From JBCBSZ01 sp039818945 (GTDB lineage: Bacteria > Actinomycetota > Acidimicrobiia > Acidimicrobiales > Poriferisodalaceae): 64,000 nt of DNA. The position numbers and the translations under genes are program-made. Position 1 is the first letter of the stretch. Each line of letters begins with the position of its first letter. Below, piece by piece: positions 40,184 through 48,571 of the stretch. The stretch lies in contig JBCBSZ010000009.1 in NCBI GenBank assembly GCA_039818945.1, forward strand, positions 1-64,000, in the 5' to 3' direction. The notes below the pieces were generated by a model. That model searched no databases and was not told where the DNA came from. It saw only the letters and a program-made list of their open reading frames with translations.

Positions 40184-40939
40184 TCAGAGCTCCTCCGCAT
40201 CTGTTCGGGGGTCGTTGACGACGGTGCGGACCAAGCCGAAGTCGACGACGTCGGGGACGTGGTGCTCGAGGCTGTCGAAGAGCCGCCGGCCGCCTGCGCT
40301 CACGCCGAGGGTCCGCAACGTGAGGCACGGCGCACCGACCTCGATGTCGAGCAGGCCGGCCACGCGTTCGGTCGCACCGGCCGCCGAGGGGTGCGTCACC
40401 TCCCAGATCGCCGGCTCGCCGGCGAGCTGCTCGACCAGTCGGAAGACGCTCGTCGCCAGGTCGAGGTCGGCGACGCTGAGCTCGGGCTCCACCGGCATGC
40501 GGTCGACGGCCGTCATCGCCGGGACCCCGTCGGCGAACCACACCTTGCGGGTGGCGAGCAGCGGAGCGCCGGCCTCGATGTCGAGCCGCTCGGCGAGCTC
40601 CTCGGAGGCGGGGGCGATGTCGGCGGAGACCAGCTGCACCCGCGCGTCGTACCCCGCGGCCGCCAGCGTCGTGAGGTAGTCCGTTTGTAGGTCAAATCGG
40701 TTGCCCGGGCGAGGCAGGGCCGTGTTCGGCTGGATGCCGACCCGCGGCTTGCGCGTGATCGCCCCCTCGTGTTCGAGGCGGGCGAGCGCCTCGCGCAGCT
40801 TCGAGCGGCTGACGCCGAAGTGGGCTGCGAGCTCCGGTTCGCTGGGGATCCTGCGCTTCTCGGCGATCGCTCGATCGCACAGCGAGCGCAGGTCGGCCAC
40901 GAGGGCACGATCCTTCAGGCCGGCGGACGTGGGTGACAC
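40184..40939 (-). CDS. GntR-family (HutC/UTRA) transcriptional regulator
   Basis: 251 residues. Winged helix near residues 22-65 (IPSEPELAAHFGVSRSKLREALARLEHEGAITRK) and a C-terminal UTRA effector domain with RKVWFADGVPAMTAVDRMP. HutC-type regulators usually repress catabolic operons and release DNA on binding the substrate or an intermediate. It is first in the minus-strand oxygenase operon and divergent from the ABC importer, so it probably controls both. GTG at 40939 was chosen; the frame is open to 41038 but that part overlaps the promoter region. Confidence 0.9.
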   Translation of the reverse strand: MSPTSAGLKDRALVADLRSLCDRAIAEKRRIPSEPELAAHFGVSRSKLREALARLEHEGAITRKPRVGIQPNTALPRPGNRFDLQTDYLTTLAAAGYDARVQLVSADIAPASEELAERLDIEAGAPLLATRKVWFADGVPAMTAVDRMPVEPELSVADLDLATSVFRLVEQLAGEPAIWEVTHPSAAGATERVAGLLDIEVGAPCLTLRTLGVSAGGRRLFDSLEHHVPDVVDFGLVRTVVNDPRTDAEEL

Positions 40940-40958
40940 GGTGGCGACCCTAACCCTC

Positions 40959-41054
40959 CGCACGTGCGCTGAATAGTCCGACAAACAGCCGTAACACTGC
41001 CGACCAACTGCTTCACAGACCGGACACCGACCGGACACGATCGGTTCCTAGCTT
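40959..41054. promoter_or_regulatory. Divergent regulatory region: palindrome, direct repeats and -10 element
   Basis: A perfect 10-bp palindrome CGCACGTGCG (40959-40968) lies 20 bases before the GntR start. Two direct repeats ACCGGACAC (41019-41027, 41030-41038) are 11 bases apart, one helical turn, just upstream of a TAGCTT -10 (41049-41054) for the importer operon. These are candidate GntR sites. Confidence 0.45.
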
Positions 41055-41116
41055 CGCCGCCCAACGACGCCGCGCCCCTGGCGTGCAGCGATCTTCGAGG
41101 GATGGAGCACGAAGCG

Positions 41117-42193
41117 ATGGAGATCTCACGACGTCAGTTCCTCGGTCGGGGCGCGGCCGGTCTGGCAGCGCTCGGCCTCGGCGCGCCGTTGCTCGCCGCC
41201 TGCGGCGACAGCGACGACTCCGGGAGCGACGCTGCTGCGGGCGCCGCGGAGACCACCGACCTCGGTGTGCTCTCCCTCCAGTTCAGCTGGCTCAACAGCA
41301 TGTCGTTCGGCCCCGAGTACCAGTGGGATGCGAACGGGCACGCGCTCTCCAGCGGCTTCTCCGGCACGGAGCTGATCGTCGGCGGGCCGAGCGTCCCCGT
41401 CGTCCCGGTGCTGCTCTCCGGGCAGGCGCGGTTCGGCCGCGCCGAGGTCGATGGCCTGGCCGCTGCGATCCAGGAGGGCGCCGGCGTGAAGGTCGTCGCC
41501 GTCGGCTACCAGAAGAGCCCGTACACCGTGATGTCCCGGACCGAGGCGGCCCTGTCGAGCCCGACCGACCTCAGCGGCAAGAAGATCGCCGTCGACGACA
41601 ACAACGTCACGTTGCTCACCAACCTGTTGGTGGCCAACGAGATCGAGCCCACCGACGTCGAGTTCGTGCCGGCCAACTACGACATCTCGCTGCTGTCCTC
41701 GGACCAGGTCGACGGCTACCTCGCGTACATCCCCGACGAGCCGATCTCGCTGCAGCTGCAGGGCCTCGGGATCACCCGGCTCGACGTCGAGGACTTCGGG
41801 CTGCCGACCGTCGGCGGCATGTACATCACCACCGACGAGCTCATCGCCGACGAGCCGGAGCTGGTCGCCGCCGGCATCCGCACGTTCCTGCTCGGGACGC
41901 AGGACTTCGTCGGGAAGAAGGACGAGGCGATCGACCTGACCGTGGCGGCCATGGGGGCCGATGCGCCCAGCGCCGAGTACAACGACCTCTCCTACGACAG
42001 CTACCGCGAGCTCATCGTCGCCGGCGAGGCGGCGGAGCTCGGACTGCTCAACATCAGCGACGCCCGCCAGGACGAGGTGATGGCGACGCTCGCCCTCAGC
42101 GGTGTCGAGATGGAGCCGAGCGACATGTTCGACCTGTCGATCCTCCAGGAGGTGCTCGCAGCCGAGCCGGAGCTCGGGGAGTTCACGGCGTGA
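41117..42193 (+). CDS. ABC transporter substrate-binding lipoprotein, NitT/TauT (NMT1-like) family
   Basis: 358 residues. A twin-arginine signal (SRRQFLGRGAAG) with a lipobox LAAC (Cys29) indicates Tat export and lipid anchoring. The mature part resembles NMT1/SsuA-like binding proteins (LQFSWLNSMSFGPEYQWDAN, SPTDLSGKKIAVDDNN). This family binds small sulfonates, nitrate or pyrimidine precursors. The ATG at 41117 has GGAG 9 bases upstream; the ATG at 41102 has the purine tract too close. First gene of the importer operon. Confidence 0.88.
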   Translation: MEISRRQFLGRGAAGLAALGLGAPLLAACGDSDDSGSDAAAGAAETTDLGVLSLQFSWLNSMSFGPEYQWDANGHALSSGFSGTELIVGGPSVPVVPVLLSGQARFGRAEVDGLAAAIQEGAGVKVVAVGYQKSPYTVMSRTEAALSSPTDLSGKKIAVDDNNVTLLTNLLVANEIEPTDVEFVPANYDISLLSSDQVDGYLAYIPDEPISLQLQGLGITRLDVEDFGLPTVGGMYITTDELIADEPELVAAGIRTFLLGTQDFVGKKDEAIDLTVAAMGADAPSAEYNDLSYDSYRELIVAGEAAELGLLNISDARQDEVMATLALSGVEMEPSDMFDLSILQEVLAAEPELGEFTA

Positions 42194-43032
42194 ACCCCGG
42201 GGTGACGGCGGTGGACCACCCGGATCCGCCGACTGCGCCGTCGACCGATGCCGCCGCGTCCACCGGCGCCGAGGTCGGTCTCGACGGCATTGGGATGGTC
42301 TTTCCCGACGGCACCGTGGCGCTCGACGGCTTCGACCTCGCGATCGAGCCGGGCCAGTTCGTTGCGCTGCTCGGACCGAGCGGCTGCGGCAAGTCCACCC
42401 TCCTGCGCATGCTGGCCGGCCTGGAGACCCCGACCTCCGGTCGCGTGCTCGTCGACGGCGGCGAGCCGTCCGACTTCGCCTCCCGGGGGCGGCTCGGGAT
42501 CGCCTTCCAGCACCCCGCCCTCCTCCCGTGGCGCACGGTGCTCGCCAACGTCCGCCTCCCGATCGACGCGCTCGGCCGTCGTCGCCAGGATCGACGAGCG
42601 CTGAACGAGCGGATCCGCGAGCTGCTCGTCGTCGTCGGCCTGGAGGGGTTCGAGTCCTCGCGCCCCGGTCAGCTGTCGGGCGGCATGCAGCAGCGGGTGG
42701 CGATCGCCCGGGCGCTGGTCAACGACCCCGGCCTCCTCCTGCTCGACGAGCCGTTCGGTGCCCTCGACGAGATCCTCCGGGGCCGGTTGAACGGCGAGCT
42801 CGAACGGATCTGGGCCCACACCCGTCCGACCACCATCCTCGTGACCCACTCGGTCAGCGAGGCCGCGATGCTCGCCGACGTGGTCGTCGTGCTGTCGGCG
42901 CGTCCGGGGCGGATCGTCGACCGGGTCGACGTCGAGCTCCCGCGACCCCGGACGACCGACCTGTTGGAGACCGAGGCCGGACAGGCGTTGCTCCACCGTC
43001 TCCGCGTCGGACTGGCGGAAGGCGGCGCGTGA
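42190..43032 (+). CDS. ABC transporter ATP-binding protein, NitT/TauT family
   Basis: 280 residues. Walker A GPSGCGKST, Q-loop (FQHPALLPWRTV), signature LSGGMQQRVAIARAL, Walker B LLLLDEPFGALDE and switch His in VTHSVSEAAML. Energises the importer. Its GTG overlaps the binding-protein stop by 4 bases (GTGA), and its own stop overlaps the permease start the same way. The first 30 residues are an Ala/Thr/Pro-rich extension. Confidence 0.93.
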   Translation: MNPGVTAVDHPDPPTAPSTDAAASTGAEVGLDGIGMVFPDGTVALDGFDLAIEPGQFVALLGPSGCGKSTLLRMLAGLETPTSGRVLVDGGEPSDFASRGRLGIAFQHPALLPWRTVLANVRLPIDALGRRRQDRRALNERIRELLVVVGLEGFESSRPGQLSGGMQQRVAIARALVNDPGLLLLDEPFGALDEILRGRLNGELERIWAHTRPTTILVTHSVSEAAMLADVVVVLSARPGRIVDRVDVELPRPRTTDLLETEAGQALLHRLRVGLAEGGA

Positions 43033-44585
43033 CGCGCCTCCTCCGCGGCCTCGTCACCGTCGTCGGCGCGCTGGTCGCGTGGCAGCTGCTCGCCACGATC
43101 GTCGACAGCACCGTCTACCCGACCCCGACCGACATCCTCGGCTCCGTCGAGCTCGACACCATCGTCGAACCGGTGGCGCAGACGGTCCGGCTCGCGCTGG
43201 TCGGCTTCGTCATCGGAGTCACGGTGTCGATGGCGATCGGCCTGCTCTGCGTGCTCGTCCCGCGCTTCGAGCCCATCGGCTTGCAGCTCGCCCTGCTCAC
43301 CTACACGGTGCCCGTCCTGGCGCTCGGGTCCGTGCTGGCGACGATCTGGTCGGCGACCGCCACCCGCATCACGATCGCCGCGTTGTTCACCGTCTACACC
43401 ACGGTGATCGGCACGGTCGTCGGGTTGCGCTCCGCCGATCGACACAGCGTGGAGCTGGTCACGGCCTTCGGAGCGTCGCGGCTCGGGCGGGCGCGCCTGA
43501 TCGAGCTCCCCGCGGCCGTGCCGTCGTTGCTCGCAGCGTTGAAGATCGCGCTCCCGGCATCGTTGCTCGGCACGATCATCGGCGAGTACATCGGCGGTGA
43601 CGGGGGCGTCGGCGTGGCGATGCTGTCCTCGCAGCGCCTCGGCAACGTCGAACGTGTCTGGGCGCTCGCGATCGCGATCAGCGTCGTGGCCGGCGCCGGG
43701 TACCTGGCCATCGCCGCCGTCGAGCGGATGGTCGACCGGCGCCGACCGAGCGTCGGCATCCCGTCGCGCAGCTCGCGCCCCGAGCTCACCCTCTCGGCGC
43801 CGAGGCGGCTCGCGCGGGGTGTGCTCCAGGGCCTGGCGATCGTCGGCGTCGTCCTCGGCCTCTGGTACGGAGCGCTGTGGTACTTCGACGTCAACGCGTT
43901 CGTCGGGATCACGCCCGACCGGGTGTGGGAGCACCTCGTCACCGGCGACGACGCCGCCGCCAACCGTGACCTCCTCTTCGGCGAGCTGTCGACGACGTTC
44001 GGGCACGCGGCCTTCGGCTTCGTCGTCGGCACCGGCGCCGGGGTCGTCGGCGCGATCGCCATGCGGCTGGCGCCGTGGGCGGAGCGGATGATCCTGCCGC
44101 TGGCCGTGACCGCGCAGTCGGTGCCGATCGTCGCGCTGTTGCCGCTCGCGCTGCTCCTGCTCGGGCGGGGGAACCTGCTCGTGGGGGTCGTCGCCGGGCT
44201 CGTCAGCTTCTTCCCGACGCTCGTCAACGTCGACGCCTCGTTGGCCCGCACACCGACCGCGGCCGTCGACCTCGTCGCCGCGAACGGAGCGAGCTCGTGG
44301 CGCAACATGGTCCTGACCCGACTGCCCTACGCCGCCCCGGCGCTGTTCGCCTCGGCCCGCATCGCCATCCCGGCGTCGGTCGCCGGCGCGCTCCTCGTCG
44401 AGTGGCAGGTGCTCGGCAACGGGATCGGGAGGGTCATGGTCAACTCGGCGCTCCAGTCCCGCTACGTCACGCTCTGGAGCGCGGTGGTGGTGATCAGCGT
44501 GGCGACGACGCTCGTCGCGCTGATCGCCCTCGCCGGCGAACGGATCGTCAGCCGCCGGTTCGGCCTGGATTCGAGCCTGTCGTGA
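43029..44585 (+). CDS. Fused double ABC permease, NitT/TauT family
   Basis: 518 residues containing two BPD_transp_1 permease domains joined head to tail (about 1-240 and 260-518). Each has about six helices and an EAA-type loop (AFGASRLGRARLIELPAAVPSLL and ANGASSWRNMVLTRLPYAAPALF). Typical NitT/TauT transporters use two copies of one short permease; here both halves are in one chain, so the transporter would be binding protein, two ATPases and one fused permease. Confidence 0.9.
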   Translation: MTRLLRGLVTVVGALVAWQLLATIVDSTVYPTPTDILGSVELDTIVEPVAQTVRLALVGFVIGVTVSMAIGLLCVLVPRFEPIGLQLALLTYTVPVLALGSVLATIWSATATRITIAALFTVYTTVIGTVVGLRSADRHSVELVTAFGASRLGRARLIELPAAVPSLLAALKIALPASLLGTIIGEYIGGDGGVGVAMLSSQRLGNVERVWALAIAISVVAGAGYLAIAAVERMVDRRRPSVGIPSRSSRPELTLSAPRRLARGVLQGLAIVGVVLGLWYGALWYFDVNAFVGITPDRVWEHLVTGDDAAANRDLLFGELSTTFGHAAFGFVVGTGAGVVGAIAMRLAPWAERMILPLAVTAQSVPIVALLPLALLLLGRGNLLVGVVAGLVSFFPTLVNVDASLARTPTAAVDLVAANGASSWRNMVLTRLPYAAPALFASARIAIPASVAGALLVEWQVLGNGIGRVMVNSALQSRYVTLWSAVVVISVATTLVALIALAGERIVSRRFGLDSSLS

Positions 44586-44658
44586 CGATCGGCCACGGTA
44601 CTGGGCAGCCGGAGCGTCCAACTACCTTTCCTCACCGACCGATCATCGACGGAGACGG

Positions 44659-45141
44659 ATGTACGACGACCTGAAGTGGCTCGAGCGGACCATCGAGCTC
44701 GCCGACGAGGCCGCAGCCGAGGGGAACCATCCCTTCGGCGCCGTGCTCGTCGACGCCGACGGCTCGGTCATGGCCGAGGGCAAGAACGAGTTCCTCGTCG
44801 ACCGCGGGCCGGGGCACGCGGAGACCAACCTGGCCCGTCGCGCCGCTCGGGAGTTCGAGCCCGAGGTGCTGCGGGACGCGACGCTGTACACCTCGGTCGA
44901 GCCCTGCTGCATGTGCTCGGGCACGATCTACTGGGCGGGGATCGGCGCGGTCGTCTTCGGCATGACCGAGGCGAGGCTCGCCGAGCTGACCGGGGACGAT
45001 CCCCTCAACCCCACCCAGGACCTCGACTGTCGCACCGTCTTCGCCGCCGGGAGGACACCGGTCGTGGTCCGCGGTCCCTACGACGAGCTCGAGGACCGCA
45101 TCGTCGCCCAGCACCGGGCGTTCTGGACGTCCGGCGCCTGA
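44659..45141 (+). CDS. Nucleobase/nucleoside deaminase (cytidine-deaminase fold)
   Basis: 160 residues. The zinc site is His53-Ala-Glu55 (GHAETN) and Pro82-Cys83-x-x-Cys86 (EPCCMC), as in guanine and tRNA-adenosine deaminases; NHPFGAVLVDADGSVMAEGKNE precedes it. Predicted to deaminate a free amino-purine or pyrimidine-like ring. 73 bases after the permease gene, with GGAG 5 bases before the ATG and a possible own -10 (TACCTT near 44625). Its position at the end of the importer operon suggests that the imported compound or an intermediate carries an exocyclic amine. Confidence 0.88.
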   Translation: MYDDLKWLERTIELADEAAAEGNHPFGAVLVDADGSVMAEGKNEFLVDRGPGHAETNLARRAAREFEPEVLRDATLYTSVEPCCMCSGTIYWAGIGAVVFGMTEARLAELTGDDPLNPTQDLDCRTVFAAGRTPVVVRGPYDELEDRIVAQHRAFWTSGA

Positions 45142-45160
45142 TCGCTGCGCGTCCCGGCGG

Positions 45161-45613
45161 TCATCGGGTCACCGTGAAGGTGACCGAGTCGGTCAGGTCC
45201 AGCGCGGTGTGTGCGCCGTCGCCCGCCTGGAGGCACAGGGAGTACTCACCCGGCGCGAGATCGAGCGTCGTGAGCGTGCTCCCGTCGCCGAGGTGCAGGT
45301 GCGCGCCGTCGGCGGGGATGACCTCGCCAGGCTCGACGCACCCGATGTCGATCATGAGGTGCAGGTGGCCGGCGCCGGACCGGACCGCGCCGGCGGGCTC
45401 GACCTCGAAGCCGTCGGTTCCCATCTCGATGTCGACGGGCCCGGACAGCACCGCCCCGTCGAGGGGGGCGATGATCGAGACGGAGCCGGTGGGGACGTCG
45501 GCGGTGCCGTAGCCCGCGGCCGAGGACGAGGAGGACCCGCCGCACGCGGCCGTGAGCGCGACGGCGGCGAGGAGGGCGATGACGAGTCGGAGGGGGAAGG
45601 TTCGTCGTGGCAT
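45161..45613 (-). CDS. Lipoprotein with DUF4399-like domain
   Basis: 150 residues. Lipoprotein signal (RLVIALLAAVALTAACGG, lipobox TAAC), a Ser-rich linker, then a domain with SIIAPLDGAVLSGP, GAGHLHLMIDIGC and LTTLDLAPGEYSLCLQ, matching the DUF4399 pattern whose function is unknown. Likely on the outer face of the membrane. A GCCGGT-CGAA-ACCGGC hairpin (45637-45652) lies upstream in its probable leader. Confidence 0.8.
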   Translation of the reverse strand: MPRRTFPLRLVIALLAAVALTAACGGSSSSSAAGYGTADVPTGSVSIIAPLDGAVLSGPVDIEMGTDGFEVEPAGAVRSGAGHLHLMIDIGCVEPGEVIPADGAHLHLGDGSTLTTLDLAPGEYSLCLQAGDGAHTALDLTDSVTFTVTR

Positions 45614-45739
45614 GCCGGAGGAATCGACGGCTCGACGCCGGTCGAAACCGGCATCGGACCGATGGTCGGTCGATCCGGAGCGGTGACGGTCGCCGCGGTC
45701 GGGCCGACCGGTTCGCGCCGCACAGCCGTCCGGCCCCGA

Positions 45740-46684
45740 TCAGCCCGAGCGTCGGCGGAGGAGCTCCCGGGCCTCGGGCGGGAGCGGTTGGCGGAACCGC
45801 CCGGCGGGCACGGGGGCGCCCGTTCTGACCAGCGCCAGGTGCCACGACGGCGAACTGCCGAGCGACCACCTCAGGAAGCCGATCGCGAGGCGACCGATCC
45901 GTTCGCCGCCCGCACGCTCCTGGACGCCGATGATGTCCTGCAGCCGCGCCGGGATCGTGGCGACCGCCGCCGAGAGGAGCAACCGGTAGGCGACGAGCAC
46001 CGGCCAGGCCAGAGGCGGCCGACGCAGGAACTCGACGACCTGCCGCTGCCCAGGCGACGACGCGAGTCCCGGGTGGTCGCGCAGCCAGGCATCGAGCGCC
46101 GGGGCGGTGGAGGGGAGCGGAGCGGCGCCGAGCAGTTCGCCCACGGCCTGCTGCTCCCGGACGAAGCGGTCCGCGTCGGCGGCGCTGAGCTCGTCCGCTC
46201 CGTAGTGCCGGTAGGCGGACAGGAACGACGCGGTGAGCGCGTTGTGCACCCACGCCGCCAGCTCCGGATCGCCTGCCGCGTACGGCCGCCCCCGCGACGA
46301 CTCGCCCCGCACCGGGGCGTGCACCCGTCGCACGATGCCGACCGCCTGCTCGACCTCGGGTCGGGCGCCGAAGGTCGTCGCCGTCACGTAGGCGGAGGTG
46401 CGGGAGAGCCGGCCGAGTGGATCGTCCCCGTAGGTGGAATGGTCGGCGACACCCGCGACGACCTCGGGATGGGCGGCCTGGATGAGGAGGGCGCGGATGC
46501 CGCCGACGAAGGCGGCGGCATCACCGATGACCCGCCACGACACCGAGTCCGGCCCGAGCAGTCCGGGGTCGCCCACGTGGTCGAGGGTGTGCTCGAGGGG
46601 GTTCGGCGCGTGGCTGAACAGGTTCGTGGTCGTTGCGACGATCCGGTCGCGGAGCTCGTCGAGGAGTCGCCGGAGCCGATCCAT
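45740..46684 (-). CDS. DUF2236 (MpaB-type oxygenase-like) protein
   Basis: 314 residues. Helical protein with SVSWRVIGDAAAFVGGIRALLIQAAHPEVVAGVADHSTYGDDPLGRL, the DUF2236 signature with its conserved HP and H residues, and RRVHAPVRG. Members include rubber oxygenase-like and MpaB-like heme proteins that cleave isoprenoid chains. No partner gene is adjacent. Heme binding is inferred from the family. Confidence 0.85.
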   Translation of the reverse strand: MDRLRRLLDELRDRIVATTTNLFSHAPNPLEHTLDHVGDPGLLGPDSVSWRVIGDAAAFVGGIRALLIQAAHPEVVAGVADHSTYGDDPLGRLSRTSAYVTATTFGARPEVEQAVGIVRRVHAPVRGESSRGRPYAAGDPELAAWVHNALTASFLSAYRHYGADELSAADADRFVREQQAVGELLGAAPLPSTAPALDAWLRDHPGLASSPGQRQVVEFLRRPPLAWPVLVAYRLLLSAAVATIPARLQDIIGVQERAGGERIGRLAIGFLRWSLGSSPSWHLALVRTGAPVPAGRFRQPLPPEARELLRRRSG

Positions 46685-46781
46685 CGGTCCGGACGGTATC
46701 GGCCGTGAGGATCGACTCGTCGCCCCGTGCAGTGGGTTCGACCGGGTGCCGTCCCCGGGTCGCGTCGATCGTCCGGTTCGG

Positions 46782-47156
46782 TCAGCGACCGTCGTTCAGG
46801 ACCGCGGAGACGGTCGCGAGCGAGAAGACCGACAGCGCCGGGAGATACCGCTTCACGGGGTCCCCGGCCTTGATGTGCATGGCGATGGCACCCGCCATGA
46901 GCATCGCGAGGCCCGCCGACGCCGGCCGGACCAGCCGAGGCTCGGCGTGGCCCGCCAGCATCGTGCCCGCGAGGCCGACCTTGACGGCACCGACCGCGTA
47001 CATCTGGCTCTCCGTGAACCCGTAGACCTCGAACTCCTCCTTCATGTTCGTGGCGCCGCCCCCGCGGTAGCCCGTGTCCTTGTCGAAGCGGAGCGTCCAG
47101 ACGTTGATGATCCAGAGCGCAGCCGCCGTCTGTGCCAGCTTGCCGATCAGCTTCAT
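46782..47156 (-). CDS. DoxX-like small membrane protein
   Basis: 124 residues with about four hydrophobic segments. KLAQTAAALWIINVWTLRFDKDTGYRG is followed by MYAVGAVKVGLAGTMLAGH, resembling DoxX-like proteins. Role unknown. Start ATG at 47156 with the stretch GGGGGAAC upstream. Similar Trp/Arg spacing near the N-terminus suggests an amphipathic first helix. Confidence 0.65.
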   Translation of the reverse strand: MKLIGKLAQTAAALWIINVWTLRFDKDTGYRGGGATNMKEEFEVYGFTESQMYAVGAVKVGLAGTMLAGHAEPRLVRPASAGLAMLMAGAIAMHIKAGDPVKRYLPALSVFSLATVSAVLNDGR

Positions 47157-47271
47157 GGCCGTTCCCCCTGGGCTCGGAGCCGACCCACCGTAGGCATCGA
47201 CGAGCCCGGGGCGCGTCTCCGTCAGGTTCGAGGGCGAGTTCGAGTCGGGGCCGCCGCGCCGGTCAGCCGCT

Positions 47272-47832
47272 TCAGGCGGACACCGCGGCGCGCATCCGGC
47301 GTCGGCGGCGCCGGGTGTCCTCCACGACGACGCGGTCGTGGCGCAAACGGACCTCGGCACCATCCAGCACACCGATGGCGGCGTCGCAGCTCGGGCAGCG
47401 CAGCGCGCCATCGGCCGAGGGCGAGAACCGCAGATCGGCACGGTGGACGACGAGCCACTCCCTGCCTCCGGCCATCTCGATCGCCATCCGCCCCTCGCTG
47501 GCCGCTTGCGTCGGCGTGGACAGCAGCGGCCAGGCGAGCGCGGACGAGCAGGCGCCGCAGGCCGGCGTCACCAGGGCGCCGTGGTCGCGGCGAGGTCCCG
47601 TCGGGTGCACGCTCGATCGACCGAGCCGCCGCTCCTCGGGCGTCCACCCGCCCCAGACCCCGTGCGAGACGCCGTGTGCCACCGCATCATCTCGGCAGGC
47701 GTCGGTGACGGGGCAGCGCAGGCAGATCCGCTTCGCCCACTCCGCGAGCTCGGCGTCGAAGAACGTCGTCGGCGACTCGCCCCGGCACGCCGCAGCCGAG
47801 CGCCAGTCCGACCTCGTGGCGATCGTGTCCAT
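47272..47832 (-). CDS. WhiB-family iron-sulfur transcription factor with C-terminal zinc-ribbon-like extension
   Basis: 186 residues. The WhiB domain has Cys16, Cys37, Cys40 and Cys46 (AACRGE, CLRCPVTDAC) to hold a [4Fe-4S] cluster and the GVWGGWTPEERR turn. WhiB proteins bind the principal sigma factor and respond to redox or nitric oxide. An extra 115 residues contain two further CxxC pairs (Cys92/Cys95 and Cys146/Cys149) and a basic C-terminus rich in Arg, which is unusual. The closest paralogue class cannot be named from the sequence alone. Confidence 0.85.
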   Translation of the reverse strand: MDTIATRSDWRSAAACRGESPTTFFDAELAEWAKRICLRCPVTDACRDDAVAHGVSHGVWGGWTPEERRLGRSSVHPTGPRRDHGALVTPACGACSSALAWPLLSTPTQAASEGRMAIEMAGGREWLVVHRADLRFSPSADGALRCPSCDAAIGVLDGAEVRLRHDRVVVEDTRRRRRRMRAAVSA

Positions 47833-47951
47833 GCGCGGTCGTCTCCGTGGGGTCGGTGCCGGAGGGATGGACCGTACGCAGCAGCTGTTTCGGATCGGGG
47901 ACCGAACGATGAACGGGGTGTGAGGTCCCCCTGAAGCCTCGCCCCGCCCGA

Positions 47952-48521
47952 TCAGCGGCGCAGGGTCTCGTCGGTCACCCGCCCCAGGCCCAGGGCGAAG
48001 AGGTGCTCGATGTCCTCGAGCCCGGGCGGGGACATGCCCTGGAGCTCGAGCATCACGTAGCCGTGGACCGTTGCCCACAGGTGGAAGGCGCGCTGGCGCG
48101 CCGTGGCGTCGTCGGCGGTCGGGTGGGCCCGGGCGACCGCGTCGACGAGTCGCTCGAACGAGCGGGCTGCGGTGGCCATCGCCTGGTCGCTGGGCTCGAA
48201 GTCGGGCACGGCCCGGCCGAACATGACGAGGTAGTAGGTCGAGTGGTCGAGGGCCCAGCGGCGGTAGGTGCGACCGAGCTCGACCAGGTCGTGGCCGACC
48301 TCGTCGAGCGCGGCGTCGAAGGAGGTGAAGCCCTCGACGAAGAGGGCATCGACCAGGCCCTCCTTGCCGCCGAAGTAGGTGTAGACGCCGGTGGTCGAGC
48401 AGTCCGCTCCGGCGGCGACCCGTCGGACGGTCAGCGCTCCGGCTCCCTCGTCCTGCAGCACCTGGACGGCGCTGGTGAGGATGCGATCCCGTTGGTCGAG
48501 GGTTGACGTCGGTTCGGGCAC
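47952..48521 (-). CDS. TetR-family transcriptional regulator
   Basis: 189 residues. N-terminal helix-turn-helix (RILTSAVQVLQDEGAGALTVRRVAAGADCSTTGVYTYFGGKEGL) and a helical C-terminal TetR_C domain. The GTG at 48521 is the first base of a 31-base dyad shared with the divergent carotenoid oxygenase gene, so it probably represses both itself and that gene. Confidence 0.9.
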   Translation of the reverse strand: MPEPTSTLDQRDRILTSAVQVLQDEGAGALTVRRVAAGADCSTTGVYTYFGGKEGLVDALFVEGFTSFDAALDEVGHDLVELGRTYRRWALDHSTYYLVMFGRAVPDFEPSDQAMATAARSFERLVDAVARAHPTADDATARQRAFHLWATVHGYVMLELQGMSPPGLEDIEHLFALGLGRVTDETLRR

Positions 48522-48551
48522 GTAACTAAGTTATCGCATAACAAAGTTACG
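48521..48551. promoter_or_regulatory. TetR operator between tetR and the carotenoid oxygenase gene
   Basis: CGTAACTAAGTTAT and ATAACAAAGTTACG flank CGC; the arms match at 12 of 14 positions. It overlaps the tetR start and lies 21 bases before the oxygenase ATG. It is strikingly A/T-rich for the region. Confidence 0.75.
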
Positions 48552-48571
48552 CCCGGCCATCGGAGCAGCAC

